Below are positions 53,922 through 63,576 of a DNA stretch of 64,000 nt, piece by piece. Every line of letters begins with the position of its first letter. Position 1 is the first letter of the stretch. The notes beneath the pieces are model-generated. The model made no database searches. It had not been told where the DNA came from and saw only the letters and a list, made by a program, of their open reading frames with translations. Source of the DNA: Oceanidesulfovibrio indonesiensis (GTDB lineage: Bacteria > Desulfobacterota > Desulfovibrionia > Desulfovibrionales > Desulfovibrionaceae); NCBI RefSeq assembly GCF_007625075.1, contig NZ_QMIE01000001.1, positions 124,001-188,000 on the forward strand, in the 5' to 3' direction. Made by a program: the position numbers and the translations under genes.

Positions 53922-54833
53922 ATGCAGATAGCGATGGTCGGCCTCGGCAGGATGGGCAGCAACATGGCTGCGCGGCTCCTGCGCAAGGGGCATCAGGTGG
54001 TGGCCTACAACCGCACATTCGAGAAGACCGAGGCCCTGGTCATGGAGGAGGGCGGCTATGCGGCGCGGTCCCTTGAGGAGGTCGCGGAACAGCTGGACGC
54101 GCCGCGCGCGGTCTGGCTCATGCTGCCGGCCGGCGGCGTGGTGGACCAGCACGTGGACAGCTTTCTGGAGATACTCGAACCCGGCGACGTGCTCATCGAC
54201 GGCGGCAACACCCATTACCGCGACGATCCCGGCCGCCACGACAGGGCTCGGGCCAAAAGCGTGCGCTATCTGGACGTAGGCGTGTCCGGCGGCGTGTGGG
54301 GCCTCACCGAGGGCTACAGCCTCATGATAGGCGGGCCGCGCGATGCCTTCGAACAGCTGGAGCCCGTCCTGCGGGATCTCGCCCCGGAGAAGGGCTACTT
54401 GTACTGCGGCTCCCGGCCCGGCGCCGGCCATTTCGTCAAGATGGTGCACAACGGCATCGAGTATGCGCTCATGCAGGCCTATGCCGAGGGGTTCAACATC
54501 CTGGAGCATTCCGACTACGCCGATGAACTGGATTACGCCGATGTCTGCGAGATGTGGAACCACGGCAGCGTCATCCGTTCCTGGCTGCTGGAACTCGCCG
54601 GCAACGCGTTCCGGGAAAGCCCAAGGCTCGAAGGCATACAGGCATGGGTCAGCGATTCCGGCGAAGGCCGCTGGACGGTGCAGCAGGCCGTGGACACGGC
54701 CGTGCCCGCACCGGTCATCACGTTATCGCTCATGGAACGGTTCCGCTCCCGCGAGGAGTCGAGCTTTGCCGATCGCCTGCTCGCATCCCTGCGCAACCAG
54801 TTCGGCGGCCATGCCGTGAAAAGCACGGAGTGA
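53922..54833 (+). CDS. gnd: 6-phosphogluconate dehydrogenase, decarboxylating (short form)
   Basis: Oxidises 6-phosphogluconate to ribulose 5-phosphate and CO2. The 303-aa protein is the short type (about 300 aa, versus 470 in E. coli). It opens with the Rossmann motif MVGLGRMGSNMAARLL and has DGGNTHYRDDPGRHD, DVGVSGGVWGLTEGYSLMIGG (core GVSGGVWGL) and the catalytic Lys/Asn segment GAGHFVKMVHNGIEYALMQ. Residues after the beta-2 strand (YNRTFEK) suggest NADP preference only weakly. It is the first of four consecutive pentose-phosphate genes. Confidence 0.95.
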   Translation: MQIAMVGLGRMGSNMAARLLRKGHQVVAYNRTFEKTEALVMEEGGYAARSLEEVAEQLDAPRAVWLMLPAGGVVDQHVDSFLEILEPGDVLIDGGNTHYRDDPGRHDRARAKSVRYLDVGVSGGVWGLTEGYSLMIGGPRDAFEQLEPVLRDLAPEKGYLYCGSRPGAGHFVKMVHNGIEYALMQAYAEGFNILEHSDYADELDYADVCEMWNHGSVIRSWLLELAGNAFRESPRLEGIQAWVSDSGEGRWTVQQAVDTAVPAPVITLSLMERFRSREESSFADRLLASLRNQFGGHAVKSTE

Positions 54834-54842
54834 GGCGGGTCC

Positions 54843-56429
54843 ATGCACGACAGCACCACCACGCATGCAGTCACCAGCTCGGCGCAGCCAACAGCCGGCA
54901 AAGGATGCGACGGCAAACTGCAACTCACGCCATGCGCCATTGTCATCTTCGGCGCCACCGGCGATCTCACCTCCCGCAAGCTCTTTCCGGCGCTGTACAA
55001 TCTCTATGCGTACGACCGCCTGCCCGAGGGCTTCGTCATCGTGGGCACCGGACGATCGGAGCACAGCGAAGACTCCTTCCGGGAGAAAATGCGCGAATCA
55101 CTGGAAGAGCACGTACCGGACTACGACCGCGATCTCTGGCGGCAGATGGTCCCGCGCCTGTTTTATTCTCAGCTCGATTACGATGATGTGGACGGATACC
55201 GGGGCTTGAAAGAACGCCTGGAGGAGATAGACGCGAGCGAGGAAGTGCGCGGCGCCACGCAGGGCAACAGGTTATTCTACCTGGCCGTGCCGCCCACGCT
55301 CTACAAGACCATTGCGGGCAAGCTCGGCGAGGCCGGTCTGGCCGCGCACGAGCAGGAGAAGGGATGGTCGCGCATTGTCGTCGAGAAACCCTTTGGTCAT
55401 GACCTCGCCTCTGCGCGCGAGCTGGACGCCACGCTGCACAGGAGTTTCGCCGAAGATCAGATCTTCCGGATCGACCACTACCTGGCCAAGGAGACTGTGC
55501 AGAACATTCTTATGTTCCGCTTCGCCAACGCGATCTTCGAGCCGGTGTGGAACCGCAACTTCATTGACTACGTCTCCATAATAGCGGCGGAAGACCTGGG
55601 CGTGGGCCACCGCTCCGGCTACTACGACAAGGCCGGCGTGCTGCGCGACATGTTCCAGAACCACATGATGCAACTGCTCGCGCTCTCGGCAATGAGTCCG
55701 CCGTCCCGCTTCCACGCGGACCGTGTGCGGGACGAGAAAAGCCGTACGTACCGGAGCCTGCGGCCCTTCAATGTGCCTGGCGAGTTCAAGGACCTGGTGC
55801 TCGGCCAATACGAGGCCGGCGAGGTGAACGGCAAGCGTGTTCCCGGCTATCGCGAGGAACCGAACATCCCTGAGGCCTCATCCACGCCCACGTTCGCCAT
55901 GCTGCGAGTGTACCTGGACAGCTGGCGCTGGCAGGGCGTGCCCTTCTATCTCACCTCCGGCAAGCGCCTCACAAGGAAGATTTCACGCATCGTGGTGCGG
56001 TTCAAGGAGGTCCCGCACTCCATGCTGCGCGGTGTGGTGGACCAGGCCATCGAGCAGAACCGGCTGTTCATGGGCATCTATCCGGACGAGGTCATCCATA
56101 TGTACTTCATGGCCAAGAAGCCGGCGCCGCAGCTGTGCCTGCAGCCGGTCATAATGCATTACGGCTTCGAGGATTCCGGCGGCGCTCCCAAGCTCGAAGC
56201 GTATGAAAAGGTCCTGCTCGACTGCATCATGGGCGACCAGATGCTTTTCTGGCGGCAGGACGGCGTGGAGCTCACCTGGGGGTTCCTCACGCCCATCCTG
56301 GAGATGTGCGAAGAATGCGGCGAGCTGGAGCAGCACCTTCACCGATACCCGGCCGGAAGCTGGGGGCCGGAGCAGGCCTGCGACCTGCACCCCGGCTATT
56401 ACGAGGACGTGATCACGAAAACCTCTTAG
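54843..56429 (+). CDS. zwf: Glucose-6-phosphate dehydrogenase
   Basis: The first enzyme of the oxidative pentose phosphate pathway, glucose 6-phosphate to 6-phosphogluconolactone. The 528-aa protein has the coenzyme motif IFGATGDLTSRKLFPAL, EKPFGHDLASARELD and the active-site RIDHYLAKETVQNILMFRFAN; the consensus is RIDHYLGKE, so Gly is replaced by Ala here. An extra ~30 residues precede the Rossmann motif. GAGGCGGG precedes the ATG, 9 bp after gnd. No separate lactonase gene is seen; the lactone can hydrolyse spontaneously. Confidence 0.95.
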   Translation: MHDSTTTHAVTSSAQPTAGKGCDGKLQLTPCAIVIFGATGDLTSRKLFPALYNLYAYDRLPEGFVIVGTGRSEHSEDSFREKMRESLEEHVPDYDRDLWRQMVPRLFYSQLDYDDVDGYRGLKERLEEIDASEEVRGATQGNRLFYLAVPPTLYKTIAGKLGEAGLAAHEQEKGWSRIVVEKPFGHDLASARELDATLHRSFAEDQIFRIDHYLAKETVQNILMFRFANAIFEPVWNRNFIDYVSIIAAEDLGVGHRSGYYDKAGVLRDMFQNHMMQLLALSAMSPPSRFHADRVRDEKSRTYRSLRPFNVPGEFKDLVLGQYEAGEVNGKRVPGYREEPNIPEASSTPTFAMLRVYLDSWRWQGVPFYLTSGKRLTRKISRIVVRFKEVPHSMLRGVVDQAIEQNRLFMGIYPDEVIHMYFMAKKPAPQLCLQPVIMHYGFEDSGGAPKLEAYEKVLLDCIMGDQMLFWRQDGVELTWGFLTPILEMCEECGELEQHLHRYPAGSWGPEQACDLHPGYYEDVITKTS

Positions 56430-56448
56430 TTTCGCAAGGAGCACATAC

Positions 56449-58305
56449 ATGGCCGACATTCCAACGCTCAGGAAACTCACGACGCTCATGCGTTACCATA
56501 TCCTGGCTGCGACAACGAAGGCCGGCTCCGGCCATCCCACCTCGTCGCTCTCCGGCGTTGAGCTCGTCACCGCGCTCATGTTCGCGCGCGGCAGATCAGG
56601 AGCGCCCTTTTTCCGCTTTCGCCTGAAGGAACCGTCTTTCCCGAACAATGATCGCCTCATCTTCTCCAAAGGGCACGCCTCCCCGCTGTTCTACGCCGCC
56701 TGGGCCGCGGCCGGCGGTCTGGACTGGAAGGACATGCTGACCTACCGCAAGTTCGACAGCCCGCTGGAAGGCCACCCGACCCGGCGGTTCCCGTACACCG
56801 AGGCCGCCACCGGCTCCCTCGGCCAGGGGCTTTCCATCGGCGTGGGCATGGCCATGAATGGCAAGTACCTGGATACGCTGCCATACCGCACCTTCGTGTT
56901 GCTGGGCGACAGCGAAATGGCCGAGGGCTCTCAATGGGAAGCCATTCAGCTGGCCGCGCACTACGAGCTCCACAACCTCGTGGGCATCCTGGACGTGAAC
57001 CGGCTGGGCCAGCGCGGGGAGACCATGTACGGACATGACATCGGCGCCTACGCGGAACGTGTGGAATCCTTCGGCTGGCAGGTGGCAATGGTGGAAGACG
57101 GGCAGGATATCGAGGAAGTCATCGACATCTATGAAAAGATTCTGGCCATCAGCGACCGTCCGCTTATGATTGTCGCGCGGACCAGAAAAGGCGCGGGCGT
57201 CTCCGCCGTGGAGGACAAGGACGGCTGGCATGGCAAGCCCCTGCCCCAGGATGGGTTCGAGAAAGCCGTGCAGGAGATGGGCGGCGAGCCGGAGCCGTTC
57301 ACCCTGGAGCTGGCAGAACCCGAGGACGTGCCCCTGCCGGAGCGGAAACGGACGCAGCCGCAACCGTTCAGCTACAGCCAGGGCGAAAAGGTCGCCACCC
57401 GCCAGGCATACGGCAACGCCCTCAAACGTCTCGGACCGGCATTGCCGGATATCGTGGCGCTGGATGCCGAGGTCTCCAACTCCACCAAGGCGGAAGCGAT
57501 GAAAGAGTCAGCGCCGGAGCGCTTCTTTGAAATGTACATCGCCGAGCAGAACATGGTGGGCACTGCGCTGGGCATGTTCCTGCGCGGCCGCACGGTCTGC
57601 GTTTCGTCTTTCGCCGCATTCCTGGAGCGCGCCTGCGACCAGATACGCATGGCTCGCTACTCGGATGCCACGATGCTTATCGCCGGCTCCCACGCCGGCG
57701 TGTCCATCGGCGAGGATGGGCCGTCGCAGATGGGTCTCGAAGACATCGCTTTTTTCCGAACCATAGTGGACAGCGCGGTGCTCTACCCGGCGGACGCCGT
57801 GGCCGCGGAACGGCTTGTGGAGGCGGCGCTGGAGCACGAGGGCATAAGTTATCTGCGCACCACCCGCGCCAAGACGCCCGTGATCTATGCGAATGACGAG
57901 CCGTTCCCCCTGGGCGGCTCCAAGGTGCTGCGCAGGAGTGCGGCGGACGAAGCCACCATCGTGGCGGCAGGCATCACCTTGCATGAGGCCCTGGCCGCGG
58001 CAGACGCCCTTGCCGAACGGGGCGTGCCGGTGCGGGTGGTGGACCTCTACTCCGTGAAGCCGGTGGATGCCGACACGCTCCTCGCCGCGGCGCGTGAAAC
58101 CGGCCGCATCATCACCGTGGAGGATCACGCCCCGGCCGGCGGCATAGGCGAGGCGGTCATGTCGGCCATAGCCGCAGACCCTTGCCCGGTGCACGTTCTG
58201 GCCGTAGACAAGAAACCCAGAAGCGGCACGCCGGCCGAACTGCTCGCCTTCGAAGGCATCGACAAGGACGCCATCGTGGAGCACGTCTTGCGGGTCGTCG
58301 GCTGA
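56449..58305 (+). CDS. tkt: Transketolase
   Basis: A thiamine-diphosphate enzyme transferring two-carbon units between sugar phosphates. The 618-aa single-chain protein has the N-terminal TKAGSGHPTSSLSG, DRLIFSKGHASPLFYA, TGSLGQGLSIGVGMA and the TPP/Mg motif LGDSEMAEGSQWEAIQLAA; the pyrimidine half includes EMYIAEQNMVGTALGMFL and GEDGPSQMGLEDIAFF. AAGGAG precedes the ATG. It belongs to the same operon as zwf (19 bp) and tal (48 bp). Confidence 0.95.
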   Translation: MADIPTLRKLTTLMRYHILAATTKAGSGHPTSSLSGVELVTALMFARGRSGAPFFRFRLKEPSFPNNDRLIFSKGHASPLFYAAWAAAGGLDWKDMLTYRKFDSPLEGHPTRRFPYTEAATGSLGQGLSIGVGMAMNGKYLDTLPYRTFVLLGDSEMAEGSQWEAIQLAAHYELHNLVGILDVNRLGQRGETMYGHDIGAYAERVESFGWQVAMVEDGQDIEEVIDIYEKILAISDRPLMIVARTRKGAGVSAVEDKDGWHGKPLPQDGFEKAVQEMGGEPEPFTLELAEPEDVPLPERKRTQPQPFSYSQGEKVATRQAYGNALKRLGPALPDIVALDAEVSNSTKAEAMKESAPERFFEMYIAEQNMVGTALGMFLRGRTVCVSSFAAFLERACDQIRMARYSDATMLIAGSHAGVSIGEDGPSQMGLEDIAFFRTIVDSAVLYPADAVAAERLVEAALEHEGISYLRTTRAKTPVIYANDEPFPLGGSKVLRRSAADEATIVAAGITLHEALAAADALAERGVPVRVVDLYSVKPVDADTLLAAARETGRIITVEDHAPAGGIGEAVMSAIAADPCPVHVLAVDKKPRSGTPAELLAFEGIDKDAIVEHVLRVVG

Positions 58306-58353
58306 TCCGCATTTGGTCCATGAAATTTCGACATATGCACAGGAGAACTGCAG

Positions 58354-59220
58354 ATGCGACGCAAAGGACTGGCAACAAAAATATTCATCGATGGTGGCGA
58401 CCCGGATGAAACCCGCGCCATCAAGGAATCCCTCGGCTTCCTCGACGGACAGACCACCAACCCGAGCTTCGTCTCCAAGAACCCGGAGGCCCAGAAAAAG
58501 ATGGACCGCGGGGAGACCTTCTCCGAGCCTGAACTGCTGGAGTTCTACAAGGGCATCGTGCAGGATATTTCCGGATTGATACCGGATGGTTCCGTGTCCA
58601 TCGAGGTCTATGCGGACGAGAACACCACGGCAGAGGAGATGCTGGAGCAGGGCCGGGAGATGTTCAGCTGGATTCCCAATGCGCACATCAAGCTGCCCAC
58701 CTCGCACGAGGGCATCCGCGCTGCCGAGCAGGCCGTAAAAGAGGGCATGCGCATCAACATGACCCTGTGTTTCAGCCTGCCGCAGGCCGCCGCCGTATAC
58801 AGCGCCACGCGCGGGGCAACGCGGGGGCAGGTCTTCATTTCGCCGTTCGTGGGCCGGCTGGACGATCGCGGCGAGGACGGCATGAGTTTCATTGCCAACC
58901 TGCTGAAGTTATATCGGAAGGGCGACGGCCATGTGATGGTGCTGGCGGCCAGCCTGCGCCACGAAGGCCACCTCATGGAGTCTCTCCACCTCGGGGCGGA
59001 TATCATCACGGCCAAGCTGGAGACTCTGGACGAATGGGCCAGGAAGGGCGCGCCCCTGCCCGGCGAAGCGTACAGCTACGACGCCGGCGATTTGAAACCA
59101 TTGCCGTATGAGGAACTGGACCTGGACGCGGACTGGAAAAGCTTCGACCTCTCCCACGAACTCACCACGCAGGGCATGGAGAAGTTCACCAAGGACTGGA
59201 ACAAGTTGTTGGGGAAATGA
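58354..59220 (+). CDS. tal: Transaldolase-family protein
   Basis: Transfers a dihydroxyacetone unit between sedoheptulose 7-phosphate and glyceraldehyde 3-phosphate. The 288-aa TIM-barrel protein has the N-terminal LDGQTTNPSFVSK motif, the Schiff-base Lys in NAHIKLPTSHEG, MTLCFSLPQAAAVY and FISPFVGRLDDRGEDG. This is longer than the 215-aa bacterial form yet shorter than E. coli TalB. CAGGAG precedes the ATG at 58354. It closes the pentose-phosphate operon, and a strong terminator follows within 90 bp. Confidence 0.9.
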   Translation: MRRKGLATKIFIDGGDPDETRAIKESLGFLDGQTTNPSFVSKNPEAQKKMDRGETFSEPELLEFYKGIVQDISGLIPDGSVSIEVYADENTTAEEMLEQGREMFSWIPNAHIKLPTSHEGIRAAEQAVKEGMRINMTLCFSLPQAAAVYSATRGATRGQVFISPFVGRLDDRGEDGMSFIANLLKLYRKGDGHVMVLAASLRHEGHLMESLHLGADIITAKLETLDEWARKGAPLPGEAYSYDAGDLKPLPYEELDLDADWKSFDLSHELTTQGMEKFTKDWNKLLGK

Positions 59221-59270
59221 CAGATGTTTTGTGCTACTGCATAAAGCAATATCGAGGCCGGAAAATCGGA

Positions 59271-59305
59271 AAAATGCGCCGTCGCGCGATGCGGCGGCGC
59301 ATTTT
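59271..59305 (+). terminator. Terminator of the pentose-phosphate operon
   Basis: AAAATGCGCCG-T-CGC pairs with GCG-G-CGGCGCATTTT around a 5-nt loop, a 15-bp stem flanked by A and T runs. It lies 50 bp after the tal stop and should work in both directions. Confidence 0.88.
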
Positions 59306-59361
59306 ATCATGCAGATATTGTGGGACGCACATGTAGAATGGCTCTGCAAAAACATGAAAAA

Positions 59362-59386
59362 GGGCCTGCCAGAAGCTGGCAAGCCC
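59362..59386 (-). terminator. Terminator of tRNA-Ala
   Basis: GGGC-TGCCAG pairs with CTGGCA-GCCC (one mismatch, 3-nt loop), 14 bp beyond the tRNA 3' end. On the minus strand TTTTTC follows. Confidence 0.88.
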
Positions 59387-59399
59387 GTGAAATTCCTGG

Positions 59400-59475
59400 T
59401 GGTGGAGACGAGGAGACTTGAACTCCCGACTTCTGCCTTGCGAAGGCAGCGCTCTCCCAGCTGAGCTACGTCCCC
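59400..59475 (-). tRNA. tRNA-Ala (anticodon CGC)
   Basis: A 76-nt cloverleaf with encoded CCA. The acceptor stem is GGGGACG/CGTCTCC and contains the G3-U70 wobble pair that identifies alanine tRNA. The anticodon arm is CTGCC-TTCGCAA-GGCAG, anticodon CGC, reading GCG codons. The T arm has GTTCAAG. It is a single gene with its own promoter and terminator, between the tal terminator and a repeat. Confidence 0.96.
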
Positions 59476-59488
59476 ACAGGAAGCAGAG

Positions 59489-59517
59489 AATATACCGACC
59501 TTTGGATCGAAGGGCAA
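59489..59517 (-). promoter_or_regulatory. Promoter of tRNA-Ala
   Basis: TTGCCC (59512-59517) and TATATT (59489-59494) on the minus strand are separated by exactly 17 bp; transcription would start about 8 bp before the mature tRNA. Confidence 0.82.
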
Positions 59518-59579
59518 GAGGGTTTTGTTGCCGTTTGGGTCGCTAGCCTTACCCTCGGCTCTCTCCGATTTACGCCTCC

Positions 59580-59665
59580 GGCGGCCGGGAAATAAAGGTC
59601 CCCGGACCCGGATCAGGGTCCAGGGAAGGTGTTCCCTGGTGGGAGCCCGAGGGTGAAACCCTCGG
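59580..59665. repeat. Chained-hairpin intergenic repeat
   Basis: Perfect hairpins CCAGGGAA/TTCCCTGG (59620-59639, 4-nt loop) and CCGAGGGT/ACCCTCGG (59647-59665, 3-nt loop) are preceded by GGCGGCCGGG. They sit just beyond the 3' end of the minus-strand gene that stops at 59673. Related to the chains at 4607 and 33755. Confidence 0.65.
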
Positions 59666-59672
59666 ACCGACC

Positions 59673-61334
59673 CTATCCCTGCCCCTTCCCCATCGCCTCA
59701 AGCACAGTCCGTGCGCGGTGCGTGTACGTGTGGGATTCCAGAATGACCGCGCGCCACGCCTCTTTCAGGGCGCGGGTGGCGGCGGGGTCGCTGGCCAGCC
59801 GGTCCAGGGCGGCAGGGATATCCGCTGGAGCGGCATAGGTGATGGGGCCGGTGAGCTCACGGGGGAAGATATCCAGGCCTGGCGTGGCGTCAGAAAGCAG
59901 GAGTCCGCCAGCGGTCCATACGTCGAAGTGCCGCTGGGTGAGTCCGGCCGGCAGCAAAAGACTCGTTGCCCCGAGCACACAGCGGGCGTGGGCGTAGATG
60001 GAGGCGAGCGGACCGTAATAGTCCACGGAACTGGACAAGGCGAGGTTGGGTGAGGCGGGCAGGAGCTGTTGCCACGCCTCGTCTCCGAACACCCTGGTGG
60101 GGCCGTGGCTGGCCGCAGCTGTCACGGCGGCGGTGCGCAGCGTCAGCCCTGATTCCTCGGCCCCGAGGCCGGCCGCGCGGACAGCCTTGCCCGGCCAGAA
60201 GGGTTCCACCCCGAGCGTTTCCGTCCACCAGAAGAAGTCGGGCCGTTCGCCTCGGTCGAGCATGGCGCGGGCCTCGCCCAAAAGATCCGGCGCAATCCGC
60301 ACACCGGAAAAGAAGCTGTGTTTTCCCGGAAAGGATGATCGACCAACAAAAATCGTCTCATTGGACAGCGTCTCCGCCGGCACGGGCAGCGCGGCGTTGT
60401 CGTTCCGGGCTGCGCCGGCCCGTTGCGGGGCAAATCGCTCCGGCCAGGCGGCAAGCGGCAGATGGTGCACATCCGCGGCGCCGTATGCTTTGAGCGGTTC
60501 GATGAACGACGCGTCCGTAACGAACAGAGCGGTATCCCGCCAGAAAGGTGATTCGAGGCCGGAGAGCTGGTGGAAGGGGTTGTCCACAAGCCACACCGCG
60601 ACCTGCGCGCCGGCGCGGCGCAGAATATGGAACGCTTCGCCCAGCGGATCGAGCCCGCGGAAGTTCACGCTGAAGAAAATATCCGGCCGGTGATCGACAA
60701 CGAGGGCGGCCGCGGCGGCCGGTTCGTGGGCTGCCGGAATATCGCGCCGCACCACGCGGCACCCGGCGTCGGCAAAGCCGTGGGCCAGCTCCTCGCGCAG
60801 GAGTTCGCGTTCCGAGCCGGGCAGCATGACGCAAAGGTGCCCTCTGATGGAGCGTGTCGCGCTGCCTGGTATTGGGCGGCTTTCAAAAGTTCTGGCCCTG
60901 GCGAGCCGAAGCGCGGCGAGAACCGGCGCCCAGAAAGACGGAAAATGCCTGACTCCGCTCTTATATATAAGGATGGCGGCGCTGCGCAGAAGCTCCATAA
61001 GCTCGGCCGGGACGTCTGCCGACGGATCCGCCCCGGGCCAGGGCAGGGCGGATATGCCCAGGGGGATAGTGCGCGACCAGTCCGAGCCCATCTGCGCCAT
61101 GAACGCCGGAGCATCCACATAGCGGATGGGGCCGACGCCGTGCAGGTGGTGCTTGAGAATGCCGATGGCGGATGCGGGCGATGGTCCCAGACCGAAGATG
61201 ACGCCCGGGGTGTCGGAGTGCTCGGGACCGGGCGCAGCCGGCGGAACGTAGTCGAACTGTCCCGGATGGCCGGAGAGAGTTCTGGTGCGGCCGAGTTCGT
61301 CGCGTATGCTGAGCCGTGCCGGTCGTTCATTCAT
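59673..61334 (-). CDS. CgeB-like glycosyltransferase (second copy)
   Basis: 553 aa. It has the same two-part organisation as the protein at 45969: a DUF3880-like central region (HLCVMLPGSERELLREEL, DIFFSVNFRGLDPLGEAF, VAVWLVDNPFHQLSGLES) and a CgeB-like C-terminus (ARCVLGATSLLLPAGLTQRHFDVWTAGGLLL; core LTQRHFDVWTAGGLLL). Sequence similarity between the two is limited to these motifs. It is a single gene, divergent from rlmE. A sugar-nucleotide donor and a protein or surface-glycan acceptor are likely, but the substrate is unknown. Confidence 0.75.
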   Translation of the reverse strand: MNERPARLSIRDELGRTRTLSGHPGQFDYVPPAAPGPEHSDTPGVIFGLGPSPASAIGILKHHLHGVGPIRYVDAPAFMAQMGSDWSRTIPLGISALPWPGADPSADVPAELMELLRSAAILIYKSGVRHFPSFWAPVLAALRLARARTFESRPIPGSATRSIRGHLCVMLPGSERELLREELAHGFADAGCRVVRRDIPAAHEPAAAAALVVDHRPDIFFSVNFRGLDPLGEAFHILRRAGAQVAVWLVDNPFHQLSGLESPFWRDTALFVTDASFIEPLKAYGAADVHHLPLAAWPERFAPQRAGAARNDNAALPVPAETLSNETIFVGRSSFPGKHSFFSGVRIAPDLLGEARAMLDRGERPDFFWWTETLGVEPFWPGKAVRAAGLGAEESGLTLRTAAVTAAASHGPTRVFGDEAWQQLLPASPNLALSSSVDYYGPLASIYAHARCVLGATSLLLPAGLTQRHFDVWTAGGLLLSDATPGLDIFPRELTGPITYAAPADIPAALDRLASDPAATRALKEAWRAVILESHTYTHRARTVLEAMGKGQG

Positions 61335-61468
61335 GGGGCGAGAGTGGTTTCCGACATTCGCATGCGCGCGGGGCGACTGTCGTGCTCGTGGCGTTTCAAC
61401 CCAGCCCGGGCCGATGCGTAGCCGGCGTCTTGGCTAGCAAGCGGCTTTGGGTTAGGGTTGGCCGCTTT

Positions 61469-62089
61469 ATGAAAAAATATCGCGACCATTATTTCAAGCG
61501 CGCCAAGCAGGAAAGCTATCCGGCGCGTTCCGTGTACAAGCTCAAGGAGATGGACAAGCGCTTCGGTCTGCTCAAGCCGGGCATGAAGGCGCTGGACCTC
61601 GGGGCGGCGCCCGGTTCCTGGACACTGTACGCCGCGGAGCGCGTGGGGAGCAAGGGCATTGTCGTGGGCGTGGATCTGCAGGAGACGGACACGAAGTTTC
61701 CGGAGCAGGTTCGCTTTTTCGTGGACGATGTATTCGAGCCGCGAGCCGGATTCCGCAACGCGCTCGAAGAAGTCGCGCCGTTCGATATCGTCTTGAGCGA
61801 TATGGCGCCAAAGACCACGGGAAACAAGTTTACGGATCAGGCGCGTTCCGCCAATCTGGTCGAGGAGGCCCTTGCCTTGGTGCAAGCATGCCTGATAAAT
61901 GGCGGCAACTTCGTGGTCAAGATTTTCATGGGGCCGGATGCGGACGCCTACCGCCGCGAGCTTATGCAGCATTTCCGCTCCGTGAAGACGTTCAAACCGA
62001 AAAGTTCTCGCAGCGAAAGCAAAGAGATATTTTACGTCGGTCTCGGTTTCAAAGGCGGCCGCGGCGCGCAGGGCGCGCCTGGTTCCTGA
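61469..62089 (+). CDS. rlmE: 23S rRNA (uridine(2552)-2'-O)-methyltransferase RlmE
   Basis: Methylates the ribose of U2552 in the A loop late in 50S assembly. The 206-aa protein has the SAM motif [18 protein letters not shown] and the catalytic tetrad Lys24, Asp111 (IVLSDMAP), Lys151 (FVVKIFMG) and Glu186 (ESKEIFYV). The ATG at 61469 gives the family N-terminus ([13 protein letters not shown]); no good ribosome site is visible before it. It is followed 28 bp later by the YebC gene. Confidence 0.96.
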   Translation: MKKYRDHYFKRAKQESYPARSVYKLKEMDKRFGLLKPGMKALDLGAAPGSWTLYAAERVGSKGIVVGVDLQETDTKFPEQVRFFVDDVFEPRAGFRNALEEVAPFDIVLSDMAPKTTGNKFTDQARSANLVEEALALVQACLINGGNFVVKIFMGPDADAYRRELMQHFRSVKTFKPKSSRSESKEIFYVGLGFKGGRGAQGAPGS

Positions 62090-62117
62090 CGTCCGAGACC
62101 GTTTCAGGAGGATACGC

Positions 62118-62867
62118 ATGGCAGGACACAGCAAGTGGAAGAACATCATGCATCGCAAGGGCCGCCAGGATGCCAAGAAAGGCAAGCAGTTCACCAAGGC
62201 GGCCAAAGAGATCATCATTGCGGCCCGCGCCGGCGGGGGCGATCCGGACATGAACCCGCGGCTGCGGGCGGCCATCGCCGCGGCCAAGCAGGTGAACCTT
62301 CCCAAAGACAAGATCGACAACGCCATCAAGAAAGGCACCGGCGAGATCGAGGGCGAGAACTACGAAGAGGTCACCTACGAGGGCTACGGCCCCGGCGGCG
62401 TGGCCCTGCTCGTGGAGTGCGCCACGGACAACCGCAACCGCACTGTCTCCGAGGTGCGCCACGCTTTCACCAAACACGGTGGCAACCTCGGTGAGAACGG
62501 CAGCGTGAGCTGGATGTTCGACCGCAAGGGCGTGTTCACCTTTCCCAAGGACCGGTTCGGCGAAGTTCAACTCATGGAAGTCGGTCTGGAAGCCGGCGCC
62601 GAGGATGTTGTTGACGACGGCGACGCCTGGACCGTGCACAGCGCGCCTGAAGATTTCGAGACCCTGCGCGAGGCTTTCGAGGAAGCGGGGCTCATACCTG
62701 AGAATGCCGAGACGTCCATGGTTCCGCAGACCACCGTGGATGTGGACGCGGATAACAGCCGCAAGCTCATGAAGCTCATCGACATGCTGGACGAACTGGA
62801 CGACGTGCAGAACGTGCACGGCAACTTCGACATCTCCGACGAAGTCATGGCCGAGATGGAAGGGTAG
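62118..62867 (+). CDS. YebC/PmpR-family protein (TACO1-like)
   Basis: A 249-aa cytoplasmic protein with the family start [20 protein letters not shown], the [19 protein letters not shown] motif and the C-terminal [21 protein letters not shown]. Members were described as transcriptional regulators and more recently linked to translation of difficult (polyproline-like) sequences. CAGGAGG precedes the ATG. It lies directly upstream of ruvC-ruvA, an arrangement conserved in many bacteria. Confidence 0.95.
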   Translation: MAGHSKWKNIMHRKGRQDAKKGKQFTKAAKEIIIAARAGGGDPDMNPRLRAAIAAAKQVNLPKDKIDNAIKKGTGEIEGENYEEVTYEGYGPGGVALLVECATDNRNRTVSEVRHAFTKHGGNLGENGSVSWMFDRKGVFTFPKDRFGEVQLMEVGLEAGAEDVVDDGDAWTVHSAPEDFETLREAFEEAGLIPENAETSMVPQTTVDVDADNSRKLMKLIDMLDELDDVQNVHGNFDISDEVMAEMEG

Positions 62868-62974
62868 GGTCGGTCCTGCTTCCATAATGCAGGGAATATT
62901 GGTCCGGCCGAACGCGGCGCGCCTGTGGTGCTGGTGCGTGGTTATGCCGGAAAAAGACGAGGAACAAAGATGCC

Positions 62975-63502
62975 ATGGCGGAAGTCGTTGTCCTGGGCAT
63001 AGACCCCGGCACCAGGTGCACAGGCTACGGCGTGGTGCGCGAGGTCTCCGGCCAGGCCACGCTGGTGGCTGCCGGCGCCATACGCCCGCCTTCCAAAGCG
63101 GCCATGGCCGTGCGACTGGGCGAGATTTTCCAGGGCATAGCCCTCGTCATTCAGAAGTACGGGCCACACGAGGTGGCTATGGAAGAAGTCTTCACGCACA
63201 AGAACGTGTCCTCCGCGCTCAAGCTGGGGCAGGCGCGCGGCGCCGCCATGGCGGCCTGCGCGGTGCACGGGCTGGAGGTGCAGGGCTACAACCCCATGGC
63301 GGTGAAGAAGAGCATTGTGGGCACAGGCCGCGCGGACAAGCACCAGGTTGCCTACATGGTGGCCCAGGTGCTCGGCTCCAAGGCCCGGCAGGAATGCGAG
63401 TCCTGGCCTGCGGACGTGACTGACGCCCTGGCCATGGCCGTATGTCATCTGAACTCCCGGCGGCTGGCAAAGCTCGTCGGCGCGGTGGACGGCATGCCGT
63501 GA
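62975..63502 (+). CDS. ruvC: Holliday junction resolvase RuvC
   Basis: A dimeric endonuclease that cuts Holliday junctions during recombination repair. The 175-aa protein has all four acidic catalytic residues in context: Asp10 (LGIDPGTRCTGYG), Glu70 (AMEEVFTHKN), Asp147 and Asp150 (PADVTDALAMA). The start ATG at 62975 is 107 bp after the YebC stop; GAGGA is somewhat far upstream. RuvA follows. Confidence 0.97.
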   Translation: MAEVVVLGIDPGTRCTGYGVVREVSGQATLVAAGAIRPPSKAAMAVRLGEIFQGIALVIQKYGPHEVAMEEVFTHKNVSSALKLGQARGAAMAACAVHGLEVQGYNPMAVKKSIVGTGRADKHQVAYMVAQVLGSKARQECESWPADVTDALAMAVCHLNSRRLAKLVGAVDGMP

Positions 63503-63576
63503 GCCCCGGACGCGGCCACGGCCGTTCGAGATTTTCCAAACAGCGGACCGCCACGGGCCGCCCGGACCCAATAGCC

